Below are positions 8,474 through 16,037 of a DNA stretch of 25,165 bases, one piece after another. The stretch spans positions 1 through 25,165 of IMG/VR virus record IMGVR_UViG_3300046370_000237; one strand, written 5' to 3'. The DNA is from a virus. Below the pieces are notes generated by a model. It saw only the letters and a program-made list of their open reading frames with translations, was not told the DNA's origin and made no database searches. The first letter of the stretch is position 1. Every line of letters starts with the position of its first letter. A program made the position numbers and the translations under genes.

Positions 8474-8727
8474 TATTAGCTCCTGTAATCGAATACACTA
8501 AATTTCGTACAACATGTACGATATGTAGCCGTCTTCTGGAGCGGCTAATCCGTTTCCTCGTATCGTGAGGCGACGAACTAGCGTTGCTTTAACGAGGTAC
8601 GACCTCGGAAGGTTTAACGCCTTTACAGGCGGTGTTCGGGTTTAACGTGTGCGACACGATCTAATATCGTTTAGATGGACGATTTTTGGAGAATAGTACT
8701 ACGTATACGATTCTGCAAACTTTTTTC
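8474..8727 (-). promoter_or_regulatory. hairpin-rich leader before the capsid gene
   Basis: A gene-free stretch of 254 bp between the 97-aa gene and the capsid gene. It carries a tight series of inverted repeats: GTACA-N3-TGTAC (8507-8519), TAGCCG/CGGCTA (8526-8547), CCTC/GAGG (8556-8570), CGAGGT/ACCTCG (8593-8607), CGCCT/AGGCG (8618-8631), CGTGT/ACACG (8646-8658), ATCTAA/TTAGAT (8659-8676) and the palindrome CGTATACG (8702-8709). No stem is followed by a U-tract on the minus strand, so these are not simple terminators. No ORF with a ribosome site is seen. It may hold a promoter plus structured mRNA leader that stabilises or regulates capsid mRNA. Confidence 0.7.
8507..8519. promoter_or_regulatory. 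GTACA-N3-TGTAC palindrome (copy 1)
   Basis: Perfect 5-3-5 inverted repeat GTACAACATGTAC with C/G on both flanks, so the two half sites match over 6 bases. It lies 34-46 bases upstream of the capsid start. The same GTACA-N3-TGTAC frame occurs at 14553-14565, 16953-16965 and 23863-23875. Candidate operator for a dimeric regulator. Confidence 0.6.
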
Positions 8728-9021
8728 TCACCATTTGACGCGGTGTGACCAGTACCGAGCACTAAGTTTTGACGGTTTTGCGTCCTGTGCGTTGTGGCGA
8801 GCGTAATAACTCTTCTTTCGAGCCTTATCTTTGGCGGTTTTCGGGTTTTTACCCGCACCCCGCACGCCTTGCTGCCCAAATCTAATCAATTTCATTTCGT
8901 GGCCGACTGCTGCAAGCACCATGTGTGACTTAGTCGGGTGACTGGGGGTACGTTTTGGCTTATTTACCCCCTTCAACCCGTGTTTTTTCAGCAGCGCAGC
9001 CCTTCTATTTTCGTGTGCCAT
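8728..9021 (-). CDS. small basic conserved viral protein, 97 aa
   Basis: The ORF starts MAHENRRAALLKKHGLKGVN and is strongly basic. It has the blocks KRTPSHPTKSH, IRFGQQGVRGAGKNPKT, KARKKSYYARH and SARYWSHRVKW. I recall this pattern (KSH..., RFGQQG, a K/R-rich helix, YW...KW ending) from small conserved proteins of marine phages and some large DNA viruses of eukaryotes, where it has no settled function. Its place between scaffold and capsid suggests a capsid-linked or nucleic-acid-binding role. Spacing to the scaffold gene is 7 bases. Confidence 0.8.
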   Translation of the reverse strand: MAHENRRAALLKKHGLKGVNKPKRTPSHPTKSHMVLAAVGHEMKLIRFGQQGVRGAGKNPKTAKDKARKKSYYARHNAQDAKPSKLSARYWSHRVKW

Positions 9022-9028
9022 AGCAAAC

Positions 9029-10054
9029 CTACAGAATATCGCCCCGAAGCCGCTTCAATGTGGCCTCCGGTAGCGCGGCAAACTCCTCTTCAGTCATTGA
9101 AGCAACGTCTAATGTTTTCTCACCACGGTTAGCAGAGCTTTCCCCAGGCAGTTCAGGCGGTTGAGCCTCCGCTGCTTTGAGTTTTTTGCTTACTTGCGCC
9201 CGTTTTTTGGCTACTTCGTCTGCATTACCTGTGGGCACTTTGGTAGAGGCCAGTGCAGACTCTGTGTCTGATGTGGTTTCGGCCAGATCATAGCTCTTGA
9301 TCACAAAATTAGCCGCTTTTGACAGTGCATCTACCGCCCCAAAGCCTTGAGTCATGAACGCATCACGCAATTCGATGACTTCTTGGGTGTATTCGGCGTT
9401 GTAGACCTCGGAATTTTGGTCAAATACCGGAAAATTAGCCTCTAAATCGGCTGCTGCGCTCTGCAAAGCGGTTGCTTGCTGGCTTTGGGCCACGGTTTGC
9501 GTCATTTCTTGACGCATTTCAAAGGCTAACTGCTCTCTTTCGGCTTTTCGCATCTCTTGGCGCAGTGCTGCAGCCTTATCTGACTCGCCATCTAGCACCA
9601 AAGTCTGATACTCGACCTCTTTTGCTGCAAAATCGTAGTCGTCCGGCGCGTTTTCCTGCACTTCTTGGGCCGCTTTCATGTCATCCAGCTGCTTTTGCAG
9701 TGCTTTCTGCTTAGCAAGTACCTCATCAAGCCGTGACTTGGGCACCATCTTGGCTTTTTTCGGAGCTTCCTCTACGGGTTCTGGCTCGGGTTCGACTTCT
9801 TCGGGCGCTTCAGCGGTAGATTCTTCTTCTTCAGTATCCGGTTCAACCGATTCCTCTTCATCGCCTTCATCTTCTACCTCTGGCTCCGGCTCGTCTTCTA
9901 CTACCGCCTCTGTCTCTTGCACTTCTTCAGCAGCTTCCTCTTCTATTGGCTCTTCACCAAGGCCAAAATTCAAGTCGAGCTTCTCTTGCACCGGTTCAGG
10001 TGCATCAGCCCCAGGCATTACATCAAAGTTCACATCTTCCTGTTGCTCAGCCAT
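9029..10054 (-). CDS. capsid scaffold protein, 341 aa
   Basis: The start is taken at ATG 10054 (MAEQQEDVNFDVMPGADAPE), with AGGAG 7 bases before; one codon earlier is TTG. The first 110 residues are very acidic (long Glu/Pro/Val runs such as VEDEPEPEVEDEGDEEE), followed by a Lys-containing coiled coil (about 105-170) and a Gln/Ala-rich helical part (to about 270). Acidic, coiled-coil-rich, lying between portal and capsid gene: this is the standard profile of a scaffold that guides procapsid assembly and leaves or is destroyed before packaging. No protease motif is visible. Confidence 0.85.
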   Translation of the reverse strand: MAEQQEDVNFDVMPGADAPEPVQEKLDLNFGLGEEPIEEEAAEEVQETEAVVEDEPEPEVEDEGDEEESVEPDTEEEESTAEAPEEVEPEPEPVEEAPKKAKMVPKSRLDEVLAKQKALQKQLDDMKAAQEVQENAPDDYDFAAKEVEYQTLVLDGESDKAAALRQEMRKAEREQLAFEMRQEMTQTVAQSQQATALQSAAADLEANFPVFDQNSEVYNAEYTQEVIELRDAFMTQGFGAVDALSKAANFVIKSYDLAETTSDTESALASTKVPTGNADEVAKKRAQVSKKLKAAEAQPPELPGESSANRGEKTLDVASMTEEEFAALPEATLKRLRGDIL

Positions 10055-10063
10055 CAATAACTC

Positions 10064-12181
10064 CTATTGGGCATTACTTGTTTTCGCACCGGTCTGCATT
10101 GCTGTGGCAGCAATTCGTGCAGCGGCTGCAGTTTGTTGCTGATTTGTCCTAACTTGGTTTGTCAGGTCAGCAAGCTCTCTACGAAGTTGCAGTTCTTGCA
10201 TCTTCATTTCGATCTTTCCTTGCAGTTCAGCGATCTGAATGTCTGGCTCTGACGCCGTGGTCTGAGCTTTCGCCACATTGACAGCTGCTTCAGAACTGAT
10301 GCGCTGTACCTCGGCCTCCAGTTTCGCCAATTCAAGCTGCGCTTCTTGCATTTGCATCTGCTGAACCATCATCGCGGCCTCCATTTGCTCTGGCGACTTC
10401 TCAACGCCCGTCATCATGCGGATGCGCTTAGCAAGCTCGCCCTTCTTAGCAAGGTGCGAGTACTCAATGATTGCGTCATCTGGGATAGCGACACCGACTT
10501 GGCGCAGATTTAGCGCTTCTGCAAACTGCACCTCATCAAAGGAGTCACGAGCGGGGGCCGTGGCAACGACTACGTCGTACTCACCCAAGGTTAGATCGTT
10601 GATGATGTCGCCTTCAGGCGTCATCTGATTAATGACCATTGGCTCACGCGGCTTCAGCGGGTCTTCTTCATTCGTCACTTGAATAACACGAGTCTCGCTG
10701 TAAAAGGTCTGGATCAACTCCAGCATCTTTTCAGCCAAGTAGTGGCGGGTCTTACGCAAGTTATCCAGCGGCACCTGAATCATGATCGCGCCACGATTCT
10801 GCTTGGCACGGATAGCAATGCCCGATACCTCGGCGCTGTCAGTACCCAGCATCGATTCGTTGATGCCACTGATCGCTTGGATGTTTGCCGCAGCTTTCTG
10901 TCCGATGCGGTCTAGGCCAGTAGGAATCGTGTTTGCCTGAATTTTGGCTGGCGGATTCGTGCCACGGGCGTACTCAATAACCAACCCCGTCTCAGCACCG
11001 TGCTCCTCCAAGTCATCCGGTGTCATACCCACCAAAGACCCAGACTCCACCATCCAGCCACTGTTGGCGGTTGTGTTTACAATATGTAGCTCCTGACTGC
11101 TGATCTTGTTCAGCTGCTCCTGCGGAGAAAGCAGGTTTCGCACCATGCCAAACGGACGGCCACGGCGAAAATACGCAAAGTAAGGAACAATCGTGAAGCC
11201 AGCATAGGGCGACCAGTCGTCGTGTAAGACCACTTTGTCGCAGGTCACTGTCCAGCGAACCTTCTTTTGCATCTTACTGATCATCGAAAGCCCATACTTC
11301 TTGGCAAACGACTTCGCCTTACGCTCGTTCCATGCTTCCGGCACCGGACGCTGGTCACCTGTATCTGGATCAACGTAACACTGCACACGAGTAATCTTCT
11401 TATGCTGGCGCTCAATGACGCGCAGCGCTTTTACGTTGCGATAGTCATCGTCGTTGTAACCCGCCGAATGCAGGTAATCGTCCATCGACTCAGTGTCACC
11501 GTACCGAGTCTCTTCATACTCAACCGAGTCACGACCAAACGAGTTGCCGTTCTCCGCAATAAACTGCAGTTCTTCTGCCTTGTCCGCGCCGTACATCTCT
11601 TCGATGTCATCAAGCGTCATCCACTTGGTCTCGAAAATCTCGTTCCAAGTCTTGGGGTCATAGTCCTTAGCGTCTGGATCTAACAAAATATCCAGCGGGT
11701 CTTTTGCCGTGATGCGTATCTCACCCTCAACGTGGTCACTAAAGTCCATGCGCACGTCAAAGTATCCGCGACCGTCCATAATCAGACCGTCACTGAATAC
11801 CTGCTGCTCTACCCAGTCGAGCTTGTTGTTATCAGCAATCTGCATGTACAGCTTGTTCAACGTATGCGCGACTTCTTCATCCCCGCCACGGCGCGGCTTG
11901 AACTGGATGTCAGCACGGCGGGTAGACTGCTCGCCCAATACCGTGTTGATCGTCGGCAGAATCGTGTTGATCGTCAGCGCCGGACGCCCTTCAGAATCCA
12001 ACATCGATACGTCAGACAAATCCCACTGCTCACCCTGATAGAACGCATCACACTTTTTCGCCATGTTGATGTATTCAAGGTGACCGTTATCACGCGCACG
12101 GACATAGCGGTCATACTGTGTGCTCGCAATCTCCATCTCTTCGGATGGAGTCAGGTTTTTCATCTTTTTATGGTGGGCCAT
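10064..12181 (-). CDS. portal protein (P22 gp1 type), 705 aa
   Basis: A 705-aa ORF starting MAHHKKMKNLTPSEEMEIAS; the P22 portal is about 725 aa, so the length matches. The order is as expected: N-terminal helical part with QYDRYVRARDNGHLEYIN and FYQGEQWDLSD, a core with LTINTILPTINTVLGEQ, a middle with PFGMVRNLLSPQEQLNKISS, followed by NTTANSGWMVESGS, and SGINESMLGTDSAEVSGIAI. The C-terminal about 110 residues are a long Gln/Ala/Glu coiled coil, corresponding to the barrel part of P22-type portals. The portal forms the dodecameric DNA gate and docks the terminase. It follows the large terminase gene directly. Confidence 0.93.
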   Translation of the reverse strand: MAHHKKMKNLTPSEEMEIASTQYDRYVRARDNGHLEYINMAKKCDAFYQGEQWDLSDVSMLDSEGRPALTINTILPTINTVLGEQSTRRADIQFKPRRGGDEEVAHTLNKLYMQIADNNKLDWVEQQVFSDGLIMDGRGYFDVRMDFSDHVEGEIRITAKDPLDILLDPDAKDYDPKTWNEIFETKWMTLDDIEEMYGADKAEELQFIAENGNSFGRDSVEYEETRYGDTESMDDYLHSAGYNDDDYRNVKALRVIERQHKKITRVQCYVDPDTGDQRPVPEAWNERKAKSFAKKYGLSMISKMQKKVRWTVTCDKVVLHDDWSPYAGFTIVPYFAYFRRGRPFGMVRNLLSPQEQLNKISSQELHIVNTTANSGWMVESGSLVGMTPDDLEEHGAETGLVIEYARGTNPPAKIQANTIPTGLDRIGQKAAANIQAISGINESMLGTDSAEVSGIAIRAKQNRGAIMIQVPLDNLRKTRHYLAEKMLELIQTFYSETRVIQVTNEEDPLKPREPMVINQMTPEGDIINDLTLGEYDVVVATAPARDSFDEVQFAEALNLRQVGVAIPDDAIIEYSHLAKKGELAKRIRMMTGVEKSPEQMEAAMMVQQMQMQEAQLELAKLEAEVQRISSEAAVNVAKAQTTASEPDIQIAELQGKIEMKMQELQLRRELADLTNQVRTNQQQTAAAARIAATAMQTGAKTSNAQ

Positions 12182-12183
12182 AG

Positions 12184-13827
12184 CTAGGCACTCATTGCTG
12201 ATTTGGATTTGGGCGTAGCTGTCAGGTAGTCGAGCCGATCACGCCAAGAAGGTTCTTTGTAGACAGGAGCCTGATAGGAAGCGAACTCGGTCATCATCAG
12301 ACCCAGCCATGCCAGCGCGTCCACTTGGTCATCGTGTAACCCGTTTGGAAAACGCAGCATCTCTGCTACCAGCGGCCCAGAAAAAATAGCATCGCGTGGG
12401 AAATACACCATGCCCTGTTGCATACGACCTTGAATGGCACGCGCTCGTGCTTCTTTATCCCGACGTCCTGTCTTTAAGTCCTTTATGTATGCCTCGTACA
12501 ACCCGCGCTCTCGGATACGTTTCTCCAAAAACGGGCCAAGGGCCATCTCAATGTGACCCTTCTCTATGCCAATCATCGACGGTTTCCACTCTTCATAGAG
12601 ATCCAGAATCCGTTCAACAATCTCGAAGCCGTCAAACCGGCCCCGCACCACATCAACAATGAACAACTCGTCCGCATCGTTGACACCAATTACCATCCCG
12701 ACCGAGTAGTCGTTACGGTCATTCTTTCCAATCGCCAAGTCCCATGCGCAGTAGTAACGCATCTCGTCAAAGTCCACTTCTTCAGGCTCGTAGTACTGGA
12801 TCATCTGCCGAGTAAAGTAGTCACCGTCATCGGCAACCGGATTCTGCTGATACAGCGCCGACCAATCTCGTGGCCCAACTGCGCGCCGGATACGCTCGAG
12901 GGACTCAAAGTCATAGCGCTCTGGGTGCAGTGGCTCACCGGCATTGCGAAACTCTTCATCGTCCTCAGCTATCGCCGGATAACGCACCACTTCCCAATCA
13001 TCACCGCCGTCACCCGTCGCCTTTAATAAGCGGCCTGCGAGATCATCATCATGCCAACGAGTAAGAATGACCAAGACGCCGCCGCCTGGAGCCAAACGGG
13101 TGTAAGCCGTTGACGTATACCAATCCCAATTCGCGTCCCTATTATTCGAGCTTTCAGCATCTTCACGGTTCTTTACTGGATCATCGATTACGAGAACATG
13201 AGCACCTTTACCTGTGATACCACCACCAACACCAGCAGCAACGAAGCCACCGCCGCTAGTAGTAAGCCAAGCCTCCGCAGACTGTGACTCGGGATCGAGA
13301 CGAGTTTGGAAAGCTGTCTTGTAGCTCGGCTCTCTAAGGAGTCCGCGAACTTTTCGACTGAATCCCAAAGCAAGCGAACCTGAGTACGAGCACGAGATAA
13401 ACTCATGTTGTGGGTTGCGACCAAGGTGCCAAGCCGGAAACGCAATGCTCGCCAAAGTTGACTTACCGTGTCGCGGAGGTAAGAAAAGCATGAGTCGAGG
13501 CGACTCTTTTGCCACAACTTTCTTACTGAACTCTTCAAGCCGTCTACAGACATCTTTATGCACCCACCCTGCTTGATAATCGGGGCTAAAGCGCTCAACA
13601 AATGGCAGCAATCGCTTGCGTGTCAAAAACCGGAGCGCTAACTCTGCTTTCGCTTTCTCCTCTACAGACTGAGCAACCTGCTCTTCTTCTACTGGTGGTG
13701 CGGCAGCTGGGATCGCTTCGACCTCATCTGCCTTGCAGTACACACAAAAACCATCGCGTCCTGAATACAAAGTCTCGGGATGCAAGTTCTTGCACCGCTT
13801 ACATTCCTGCATCGGGACGTCATACAT
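12184..13827 (-). CDS. terminase large subunit (packaging ATPase and nuclease), 547 aa
   Basis: Start taken at ATG 13827 (MYDVPMQECK), which overlaps the stop of the small terminase gene; the frame is open 13 codons further. The ATPase domain has Walker A PPRHGKST (about 117-124), Walker B VLVIDD (about 211-216) and coupling motif VILTRWHDDD. The RNase H-like nuclease shows D363 in YYCAWDLAIGKNDRNDYS, E422 in GIEKG, and HDDQVDALAW near 498-507. Unusually, the N-terminus has Cys-x2-Cys (C9, C12) and Cys-x2-Cys (C28, C31), a probable zinc ribbon ahead of the ATPase, joined by an acidic Ala/Pro/Val linker. It cuts and pumps DNA through the portal. Confidence 0.95.
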   Translation of the reverse strand: MYDVPMQECKRCKNLHPETLYSGRDGFCVYCKADEVEAIPAAAPPVEEEQVAQSVEEKAKAELALRFLTRKRLLPFVERFSPDYQAGWVHKDVCRRLEEFSKKVVAKESPRLMLFLPPRHGKSTLASIAFPAWHLGRNPQHEFISCSYSGSLALGFSRKVRGLLREPSYKTAFQTRLDPESQSAEAWLTTSGGGFVAAGVGGGITGKGAHVLVIDDPVKNREDAESSNNRDANWDWYTSTAYTRLAPGGGVLVILTRWHDDDLAGRLLKATGDGGDDWEVVRYPAIAEDDEEFRNAGEPLHPERYDFESLERIRRAVGPRDWSALYQQNPVADDGDYFTRQMIQYYEPEEVDFDEMRYYCAWDLAIGKNDRNDYSVGMVIGVNDADELFIVDVVRGRFDGFEIVERILDLYEEWKPSMIGIEKGHIEMALGPFLEKRIRERGLYEAYIKDLKTGRRDKEARARAIQGRMQQGMVYFPRDAIFSGPLVAEMLRFPNGLHDDQVDALAWLGLMMTEFASYQAPVYKEPSWRDRLDYLTATPKSKSAMSA

Positions 13828-14344
13828 CAGAACTAGGTTCCAGATACGCGGTGTCCTTACCTGCAATCTTCAACAACTCTTCATCTGACATGCGCTCCAA
13901 CTGCTTGGGCGTGGCATCGATGTTGATGTGCCCCTGAGTTGCGTTCTCTGGGGCGGTCAGACCATGTAACTTAACCAGACTATCCACCGTGTTCTTCATT
14001 TCGGTAGCTGTGGCCGATGCGGTGTACGCATCCATGTACATGACATGAGCATTGGCACGAGTGAACTTAACGTCTTCACGCATCTGCTCACGAAAGTATT
14101 CCATTGCTTGTTTTACACGGGGGCGTTTGAGCGCGTCATATACCGCAGTCGAACTGGCATACCCCGCCCCGCGACCTGCGGCGGCGATGGTCATACCACT
14201 GAGTACTAACATCACGAGCTTTTCTTGCTGCACAGTCAGATCACCAATGTTCAAACCCATATAAGGCATATGGGACTCAAACTCAGTGACGTCAGTGATA
14301 GTGTTCAGGCTCTCTGATTGCGTCGATGACTTCTCCACGAACAT
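13820..14344 (-). CDS. probable terminase small subunit, 174 aa
   Basis: ORF starting MFVEKSSTQSESLNTITD. The part LTVQQEKLVMLVLSGMTIAA followed by AGRGAGYASSTAVYDALKR (about 36-75) is a helix-turn-helix of the kind used by small terminases for recognising phage DNA; then a helical, Met/Ala-rich segment (DAYTASATATEMKNTVDSL) for oligomerisation and an acidic tail (ERMSDEELLKIAGKD). It is next to the large subunit with a short overlap. The start is unsure: 14344 overlaps the gene before by 53 bases and its GAGG is directly next to the ATG; a later ATG at 14269 (MPYMGLNIGD) avoids the overlap but also has a weak ribosome site. Confidence 0.8.
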   Translation of the reverse strand: MFVEKSSTQSESLNTITDVTEFESHMPYMGLNIGDLTVQQEKLVMLVLSGMTIAAAGRGAGYASSTAVYDALKRPRVKQAMEYFREQMREDVKFTRANAHVMYMDAYTASATATEMKNTVDSLVKLHGLTAPENATQGHINIDATPKQLERMSDEELLKIAGKDTAYLEPSSDV

Positions 14345-14528
14345 CCTCGTCGAAAAATACGAATAACGGTGAGTTATGCTGTTGGCCTGCTGCCTGCACT
14401 TTAGCCAGTACTGTCGTGACCGAGATGTATTCCTCTACTTTTCGGCCATCGTAAACTAGGACTTCGTTGCCGGACGCAGACAAGCCCACACCTACAATGC
14501 AGTGATCCAAGCCCTCGATGGACATCAT
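14292..14528 (-). CDS. small protein before the terminase genes, about 78 aa
   Basis: A short ORF at the head of the leftward block. I chose the Met at 14528 (MMSIEGLDHCIVGVGLSASG), as AAGGTGAG is just upstream; the next Met (14525) has even better spacing, while the frame is open up to 14558, inside the 14553-14565 palindrome. The protein looks like a small alpha/beta domain: strands with IVGVGLSASGNEVLVYDG, helix KVQAAGQQ, strand PLFVFFDED and an end with EHYH. No family recognised. Being the first gene after the divergent promoter region and overlapping the small terminase, it may be expressed with the packaging genes. Confidence 0.6.
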   Translation of the reverse strand: MMSIEGLDHCIVGVGLSASGNEVLVYDGRKVEEYISVTTVLAKVQAAGQQHNSPLFVFFDEDVRGEVIDAIREPEHYH

Positions 14529-14552
14529 TCTCACCTTTGTCATGTGCGGATC

Positions 14553-14565
14553 GTACAAGGTGTAC
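14553..14565. promoter_or_regulatory. GTACA-N3-TGTAC palindrome (copy 2)
   Basis: GTACAAGGTGTAC, identical to copy 4 at 23863-23875, but placed so that the matching flanks (TA before, GAT after) read on the minus strand, toward the terminase genes. It is 25-40 bases upstream of the preferred start of the first leftward gene. Candidate operator at the head of the late block. Confidence 0.6.
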
Positions 14566-14569
14566 TAAT

Positions 14570-14796
14570 CATGCACAAGCAGTGAAAAAAATCTGGAAAA
14601 ATTTTTTTGAAAAATCTTTTCTGAATCGCTGAGCCATCATCTCCCTGTTCCCCAGCCGTCGTACCCCATCCCCCGATTCGCACATTGGAACCTTGTTTCG
14701 CATTAGATGTTTGGAACCTTGGATCTGGTACCCCCCCTCCTCGCTCACTCGTCGGGAGTCGGTTGTGTTGTTGTCATTAACCACAGGAGAAAAGAC
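14570..14796. promoter_or_regulatory. divergent intergenic region with A-tracts and a direct repeat
   Basis: Gene-free region between the two gene blocks. It holds A/T tracts at 14585-14591, 14597-14608 (A5T7) and 14610-14614, spaced about 10-13 bases apart, which should bend the helix, and an exact 11-base direct repeat TTGGAACCTTG at 14685-14695 and 14711-14721 (26 bases apart). A C-rich stretch follows at 14729-14738. It is the only place where leftward and rightward transcripts can both start, so promoters for both are expected here, but I cannot pick convincing -35/-10 pairs. No ORF with ribosome site is seen except the downstream gene's. Confidence 0.55.
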
Positions 14797-15006
14797 ATGG
14801 CACAAGCCAAAGTATCGATGGTTCGGGTAGGTAAGAAGAACAAGACAGCAATCTATGTTCAGTCAGCTTCCGGCAACGTATATCGCCTGCATCCGCAGAC
14901 AGTACGCGAGCAAGCCAAGTGTGGCCGCTCCATCGACCAGATCATCGCTCACATAACCAACCGAGCAACCATCAACACCAAGTTCTACACAAAGGTTAGG
15001 GGGTAG
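14797..15006 (+). CDS. first rightward gene, small basic protein, 69 aa
   Basis: Start at ATG 14797 (MAQAKVSMVRVGKKNKTAIY), preceded by ACAGGAGAAAAGAC; the frame is open upstream but only inside the C-rich regulatory DNA. It is basic and looks beta-rich (VSMVRVGKKNKTAIYVQSAS, then NVYRLHPQTVRE), with a helix CGRSIDQIIAHITNR. No family recognised. As the first gene of the rightward block it is probably expressed early; a small nucleic-acid-binding or host-directed protein is possible, but this is only a guess from position and charge. Confidence 0.75.
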   Translation: MAQAKVSMVRVGKKNKTAIYVQSASGNVYRLHPQTVREQAKCGRSIDQIIAHITNRATINTKFYTKVRG

Positions 15007-15011
15007 AGACA

Positions 15012-15269
15012 ATGTCACCTAACTACCAACAGTTCGCGACATATCGACATGAACCAAACGATGACCCCGAGACCTACTACAGTGGGCCTGAGGTATCCGG
15101 TGAACGCTACATAATCACCAACCCAAGCTGGAACAAAGCTCTATCCAGTTCAAGAGAACGTGTCCTTTCTGCAGAAACCTACCTCGAAAGTAAGTTCAAC
15201 TGCGAAGCTGTCCGCATCGAATGGGACGATCAGCTTTCCCTGCACACCTTTACCACCCTCAACTTCTAA
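15012..15269 (+). CDS. hypothetical protein, 85 aa
   Basis: ORF starting MSPNYQQFATYRHEPNDDPE, 5 bases after the gene before; the ribosome site GGGGGTAGAGAC overlaps the end of that gene. The N-terminal part is Tyr/Pro/Asp-rich and probably unstructured; the rest (RERVLSAETYLESKFNCEAV, then RIEWDDQLSLHTFTTLNF) looks like a helix followed by strands. No motif or family recognised. It belongs to a chain of closely spaced small ORFs (14797-15954) that ends at a terminator, so a single transcript is likely. Confidence 0.65.
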   Translation: MSPNYQQFATYRHEPNDDPETYYSGPEVSGERYIITNPSWNKALSSSRERVLSAETYLESKFNCEAVRIEWDDQLSLHTFTTLNF

Positions 15270-15282
15270 GGAGACCTCAACA

Positions 15283-15477
15283 ATGTTACGAGTACTAACA
15301 CTTTTAGTTAGCGGACCTGTTTGCATTCTACTGGCAGTCGCTGGACTCAACTGGCTTGGCTGGACAGTCAATCTTTCTTTCAACCCACTGCTGGCAGGAT
15401 CCCTTATCGGGGTTCTGTCATGCGTCATGGCCCTTGCATCATCATCACTTATAGGAGACCTAAACGATGATCAGTAA
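15283..15477 (+). CDS. small membrane protein, 64 aa
   Basis: ATG 15283 is preceded by AAGGAGACCTCAACA. The protein is mostly two hydrophobic helices: VLTLLVSGPVCILLAVAGL (about 4-22) and LLAGSLIGVLSCVMALASSS (about 36-55), with a short polar tail (LIGDLNDDQ). Two passes with both ends on the same side are likely. Its stop region overlaps the start of the next gene. Small early membrane proteins are common in phages and often act on the host envelope or in superinfection exclusion; there is no evidence here for a specific role. Confidence 0.7.
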   Translation: MLRVLTLLVSGPVCILLAVAGLNWLGWTVNLSFNPLLAGSLIGVLSCVMALASSSLIGDLNDDQ

Positions 15478-15709
15478 ATCAACCATTCTTGGACTCTTCA
15501 TGATCGGAACCGCAATCGGTTTCACACTCGCTAACCACTACTACATGCGTGAAGCCATGTACGCCGAAGACCTTGTCATCCCCGACAACTACATCTGCGT
15601 CAAGAACAAGTGGGAAGAACACCTCATCATATGTTCCGACGAAACACCGTTCTCACTGTGGTGGATAACACCCCGCACCGGAAGACTCGCAGCAGAAGGA
15701 GAATCCTAA
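15467..15709 (+). CDS. small protein with N-terminal membrane anchor, 80 aa
   Basis: ORF starting MISKSTILGLFMIGTAIGFT, with AGGAGACC upstream, overlapping the gene before by 11 bases. The first about 23 residues are one hydrophobic segment preceded by a Lys, so a signal anchor or signal peptide is likely, followed by a soluble part with YICVKNKWEEHLIICSDE (two Cys that could form a disulfide outside the cytoplasm) and a WW pair. A membrane-anchored or exported protein is the best reading. No family recognised. Confidence 0.7.
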   Translation: MISKSTILGLFMIGTAIGFTLANHYYMREAMYAEDLVIPDNYICVKNKWEEHLIICSDETPFSLWWITPRTGRLAAEGES

Positions 15710-15711
15710 TC

Positions 15712-15954
15712 ATGATCGCTAAACTAAAAGCCAAAGCACTGGCACTCAAGACTCAGTACGCAACCGAAGAGAACAAAGCCAAGGTCAAGGAACTCGGAGA
15801 CAAGGCTCTTCAATACGCCAAGGACAATCCATCCGACATCATGGTAGGTGTTATCACCCTCATGGTCATGGACATGGACGATTCACTCGAGTCTATCGAG
15901 CAATCAACTGACATCTCTGCATATGTAGACGCTGACGCATACTACAGACGCTAA
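15712..15954 (+). CDS. hypothetical Lys/Ala-rich helical protein, 80 aa
   Basis: Start at ATG 15712 (MIAKLKAKALALKTQYATEE) with AAGGAGAATCC upstream; the frame is open 34 codons earlier, in a different frame from the gene before. The first about 40 residues form an amphipathic Lys/Ala/Glu helix, then a hydrophobic Met/Val stretch (IMVGVITLMVMDMDD) and a polar tail ending YVDADAYYRR. A peripheral membrane or helical-bundle protein is possible. Last gene before the terminator at 15958-15982. Confidence 0.65.
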   Translation: MIAKLKAKALALKTQYATEENKAKVKELGDKALQYAKDNPSDIMVGVITLMVMDMDDSLESIEQSTDISAYVDADAYYRR

Positions 15955-15957
15955 CCT

Positions 15958-15982
15958 AAGGGGCCTTCGGGCCTCTTTTTTT
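15958..15982 (+). terminator. rho-independent terminator ending the first rightward gene chain
   Basis: Eight-pair stem AAGGGGCC / GGCCUCUU (one G-U pair) closed by a UUCG loop, followed by UUUUU. It begins 4 bases after the stop codon of the preceding gene. The UUCG tetraloop recurs in the terminators at 7274-7298 and 17664-17695. Confidence 0.9.
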
Positions 15983-16037
15983 ATACCAACGCTGGCTAAC
16001 GACGTGCCACTTGTGCCGTGACCCAACGACGTGCAGG

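Noticed and set aside
9678-10142. Plus-strand Ser/Gly-rich ORF opposite the scaffold gene
   Set aside because: It is the antisense image of the Glu-rich scaffold codons (GAA/GAG read as TTC/CTC in other frames) and has no ribosome site.
13820-14344. Possible frameshift between small and large terminase
   Set aside because: The 8-base overlap with separate starts is an ordinary coupling; both proteins are complete.
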